Part shown: positions 61,891-64,000 of the stretch, piece after piece | How positions within the stretch are numbered: the stretch's first letter is position 1 | Layout: the number at the start of each line of letters is the position of its first letter | Assembly (NCBI RefSeq): GCF_001904745.1 | Contig: NZ_MRCD01000035.1 | Location: 1 to 64,000, forward strand | DNA length: 64,000 nt | Direction of reading: 5' to 3' | Source: Calothrix sp. HK-06 | GTDB taxonomy: Bacteria; Cyanobacteriota; Cyanobacteriia; Cyanobacteriales; Nostocaceae | The notes under the pieces: model-generated | What the model was told of the DNA's origin: nothing | The model's input: the letters and a program-made list of their open reading frames with translations, nothing else | Databases searched by the model: none | Made by a program: the position numbers and the translations under genes

Positions 61891-63143
61891 TTTACCCTAA
61901 TTTAAAATCAAAATTTAAAAATATAAAACTCTCTCATCCTCCGGAAAATATCGAAAATTATACAATGCCTGTGTCAGATATCGGAAACCCAAAAGATTAT
62001 ATGGACATTGCAATTTCCTTATCCAAAGAACTTGCAAAAACTGCTGTAGAAAGAGATGCCAAAGCTGGATGCCCAGAAGAGGAAATTAAGCAACTGCGTT
62101 ATAGTGGTTTACTTCCCTTGGTAATTCCTACACAATACGGAGGAATAGGAGCAGCTTGGGTTGATGCTTTCAAAATTGTTCAAGAACTATCAAAATCTGA
62201 TGGTTCTATTGGTCATTTATATGGCAACCATCTGATGTTGACGGTTTTCAGTCATATCTTGGGAACTCCAGCCCAGAAAGAGAAATATTATCAGTTGACT
62301 GTTCAAAATAATTGGTTTTGGGCAAATGCCATTAATACTAAAGATACTAGACTGAAAATTACCCCTGATGGTGATAATTTTCGTGTTAATGGAGTGAAAA
62401 GTTTTGGTACAGGTATCAGCGTTGCCGATTTACGAGTATTCTCGGCAGTCCCAGATATGGTAAATTGGAATTTATTCTTTGTGATTCCCCAAGACCGAGA
62501 AGGCGTTATCTCGAATCAGGATTGGGATAATATTGGTCAACGTCGTACAGACAGCAATAGTTTTACATTTAATGATGTTTTAGTCTACAAAGATGAGATA
62601 CTTGAGCCATCTATGAATAGTGCCTTTGCTACGTTTACTGGCATTATTAGCCAGTTAATAAAAACCCATGTTTATTTAGGAATAACAGAAGGTGCTTTTG
62701 AATCTAGTCGTGAGTACACAAGAACTAACAGCAAACCGTGGATTACATCTGGGGTAGATAGTGCGACTGAAGACCCATATACATTGCATCACTATGGTGA
62801 ATTTTGGATTGAACTGCAATCTGCGAAAGCTTTAGCTGCCCAAGCCGCAGAAAAAGTACAAGCTGCATGGTCTAAGGATATAAATTTGACTCATGAAGAA
62901 AGAGGAGAAGTCGCAATTGCGGTTTTCGCCGCCAAAGCCTTAGCTACTCGTGTTGGTTTAAATATTACCAGCCGCATTTTTGAAGTCATGGGAGCGCGCT
63001 CTACAGCTACAAAGTACGGCTTTGACCGTTACTGGCGTGATCTACGTACTTTTACTCTACATGATCCAGTAGACTACAAAATACGATCTGTGGGCGATTG
63101 GGTACTTAATAACGAATTACCAGTAGTTACGCAGTATTCATAG
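61809..63143 (+). CDS. Acyl-CoA-dehydrogenase-like flavin enzyme (SfnB/DszC type) with a captured RND-pump N-terminus
   Basis: The main part, from about residue 53, is an acyl-CoA dehydrogenase-fold flavoprotein: LRYSGLLPLVIPTQYGGIGA, SIGHLYGNHLMLTVFSHILG, NGVKSFGTGISVADLRVFSA, DWDNIGQRRTDSNSFTFNDV and MGARSTATKYGFDRYWRDLR. The closest subgroup appears to be SfnB/DszC, reduced-flavin monooxygenases acting on sulfur or nitrogen compounds, rather than true dehydrogenases. The first ~27 codons (MLNNIVKLSMVQRWLIALAS) copy the N-terminus of the RND pump at 54961, including its membrane helix. The native start may be the in-frame ATG at 61965. CopR-type repeats precede it, gained by the same duplication. 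Confidence 0.85.
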   Translation: MLNNIVKLSMVQRWLIALASIRITVLSFYPNLKSKFKNIKLSHPPENIENYTMPVSDIGNPKDYMDIAISLSKELAKTAVERDAKAGCPEEEIKQLRYSGLLPLVIPTQYGGIGAAWVDAFKIVQELSKSDGSIGHLYGNHLMLTVFSHILGTPAQKEKYYQLTVQNNWFWANAINTKDTRLKITPDGDNFRVNGVKSFGTGISVADLRVFSAVPDMVNWNLFFVIPQDREGVISNQDWDNIGQRRTDSNSFTFNDVLVYKDEILEPSMNSAFATFTGIISQLIKTHVYLGITEGAFESSREYTRTNSKPWITSGVDSATEDPYTLHHYGEFWIELQSAKALAAQAAEKVQAAWSKDINLTHEERGEVAIAVFAAKALATRVGLNITSRIFEVMGARSTATKYGFDRYWRDLRTFTLHDPVDYKIRSVGDWVLNNELPVVTQYS

Positions 63144-63383
63144 TATTTATTTTGCAATGGATATTACTACTAAATCAAATTCAGATTGTAGTTCAAAATC
63201 ATGAACTAAGTTTTTTAATTTGGTCATCATTAAACAATTATTACTCAAACTACCGCAGTTAACGCATACCCGAAAAGATGAAGTGGATATAAAATGTATG
63301 AAGCTTTGCTTTGTGTTTCATTATATAAATACTTGAATAAATAACTTACAAATAGTAACTATAACACTATCTTTGGAGAGCAA

Positions 63384-64000
63384 ATGTTAAGATTTAATAG
63401 TAATCAACTTACGCCAAAACAGATTGAAAAGCGTTTGGCAATTCAACACTTACTGTCTTTGAACGAAAGTCTGACAACGACTATTGGAAGCGATGTATTA
63501 AAAGGGTTAATGCAAATACTAAAAACACTACCTTCGCGTTATTTTTATGATGATAGAGGTTCGGAGCTATTCGAGCAAATTTGTGATTTACCAGAATATT
63601 ATGTTACACGAACCGAAACTGCGATTTTACAAAAATGTGCAAGTGAAATCGTAGAAATTACAGGACATTGCGAACTTGTAGAATTAGGCAGTGGTAGTTC
63701 AACTAAAAACCGACTTTTACTTAATGCTTATCAAAATCTAGATTTACCGTTGCGGTATTTACCAATAGATGTAAGTGCTGGCATATTAAAGAAAAGTGCC
63801 AAGCAACTGTTATTTAATTATCCAACGCTGGAAATAAATGCACTTGTCGGAACTTATGAACTAGCTTTGCAGCAACTTCCGAAAAAACAGTTACCTTCTC
63901 GGATGATTGCTTTTATTGGTAGTACTTTGGGTAATTTAAATTCGCAAGAGTGTGAAATATTCTTGTCACAAATTACTCAAGCATTGCATTCAGGAGAGTA
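63384..64000 (+). CDS. egtD: EgtD-like histidine N-alpha-trimethylase, cut by the window end
   Basis: The frame from the ATG at 63384 (after GGAGAG) stays open to the window end, about 205 residues. It encodes LPSRYFYDDRGSELFEQICD near residue 50, LPEYYVTRTETAIL near 70, the SAM site CELVELGSGSSTKNRLLLNA near 98, YLPIDVSAGILKKSAKQL and IAFIGSTLGNLNSQE. These are the landmarks of EgtD, which methylates histidine to hercynine in the ergothioneine pathway. Full EgtD is about 320 residues. No CopR-type repeat is visible between 63144 and 63383. Ergothioneine binds copper and protects against oxidants, consistent with its location. Confidence 0.9.
   Translation, partial: MLRFNSNQLTPKQIEKRLAIQHLLSLNESLTTTIGSDVLKGLMQILKTLPSRYFYDDRGSELFEQICDLPEYYVTRTETAILQKCASEIVEITGHCELVELGSGSSTKNRLLLNAYQNLDLPLRYLPIDVSAGILKKSAKQLLFNYPTLEINALVGTYELALQQLPKKQLPSRMIAFIGSTLGNLNSQECEIFLSQITQALHSGE

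Overview
The window (about 38-40% GC by eye) comes from a filamentous, probably heterocyst-forming cyanobacterium. The evidence is the protein families (cyanobacterial glutathione-reductase type, DUF2808, SmtB/AztR regulators, a cyanobacterial group 2 sigma factor, TMEM165/Mnx transporter behind a yybP-ykoY riboswitch) and Nostoc-like palindromic repeats. I cannot tell chromosome from plasmid. The hexamer GGCGCC occurs roughly 60 times, far above expectation, while I see no HIP1 octamer (GCGATCGC). Almost the whole window is a metal and metalloid homeostasis and resistance island.

1-5.3 kb, arsenic: two broken acr3 arsenite-exporter genes, pstS, an intact arsM, and three arsR regulators. Two distinct operator types can be read directly: ATCAA-(T-run)-TTGAT-like sites before arsR1, pstS and both acr3 copies, and ATCGT-N6-ACGAT before arsR2 and arsM. 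5.4-9.6 kb, Zn/Cd/Pb: a pentapeptide protein, a P1B-type ATPase with two HMA domains and an SmtB/AztR-type repressor across an inverted-repeat operator, then a dead CDF gene carrying a 37-bp palindromic insertion. 9.6-18.7 kb, mostly Mn/Zn: a membrane protein, a CbtB-like peptide, a YnfA-like protein, an NRAMP transporter, a TPR protein, a frameshifted DUF2808 gene, an Mn-riboswitch-controlled TMEM165-type exporter, a second dead CDF gene and a second zinc/cadmium-type ATPase with an SmtB-type operator.

18.7-25.8 kb, mobile DNA: a truncated duplicate of the copper response regulator, then a Tn554-like three-gene recombinase module broken up by a Tn3-family transposon remnant with 47-bp inverted repeats. 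An SMI1/KNR4 gene lies inside. A MITE-like element and a perfect 12-bp inverted repeat follow.

25.8-64 kb, copper: nearly every transcription unit starts with the direct repeat TTTCAT-N5-TTTCAT, spaced 7 bp from a TGn extended -10 element. As I recall it, this is the site reported for the CopR regulator of Synechocystis. The downstream units encode a CopR-type regulator, a CDF exporter, DUF2808 proteins, a Cys-rich copper-storage protein (divergent), a glutathione-reductase paralog, CopB-type ATPase, flavodoxin, DUF305 (CopM-like) proteins, a lysozyme, DUF4396, a multicopper oxidase, two membrane fusion proteins, two HME-RND pumps, a sigma factor, an acyltransferase, an amidinotransferase and a flavin-dependent acyl-CoA-dehydrogenase-like enzyme. 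Together they would store, oxidise and export copper, remodel the envelope and recruit a dedicated sigma factor. The cognate sensor kinase survives only as an in-frame fusion of a receiver stub to a kinase core. The window ends inside an egtD-like gene (ergothioneine pathway).
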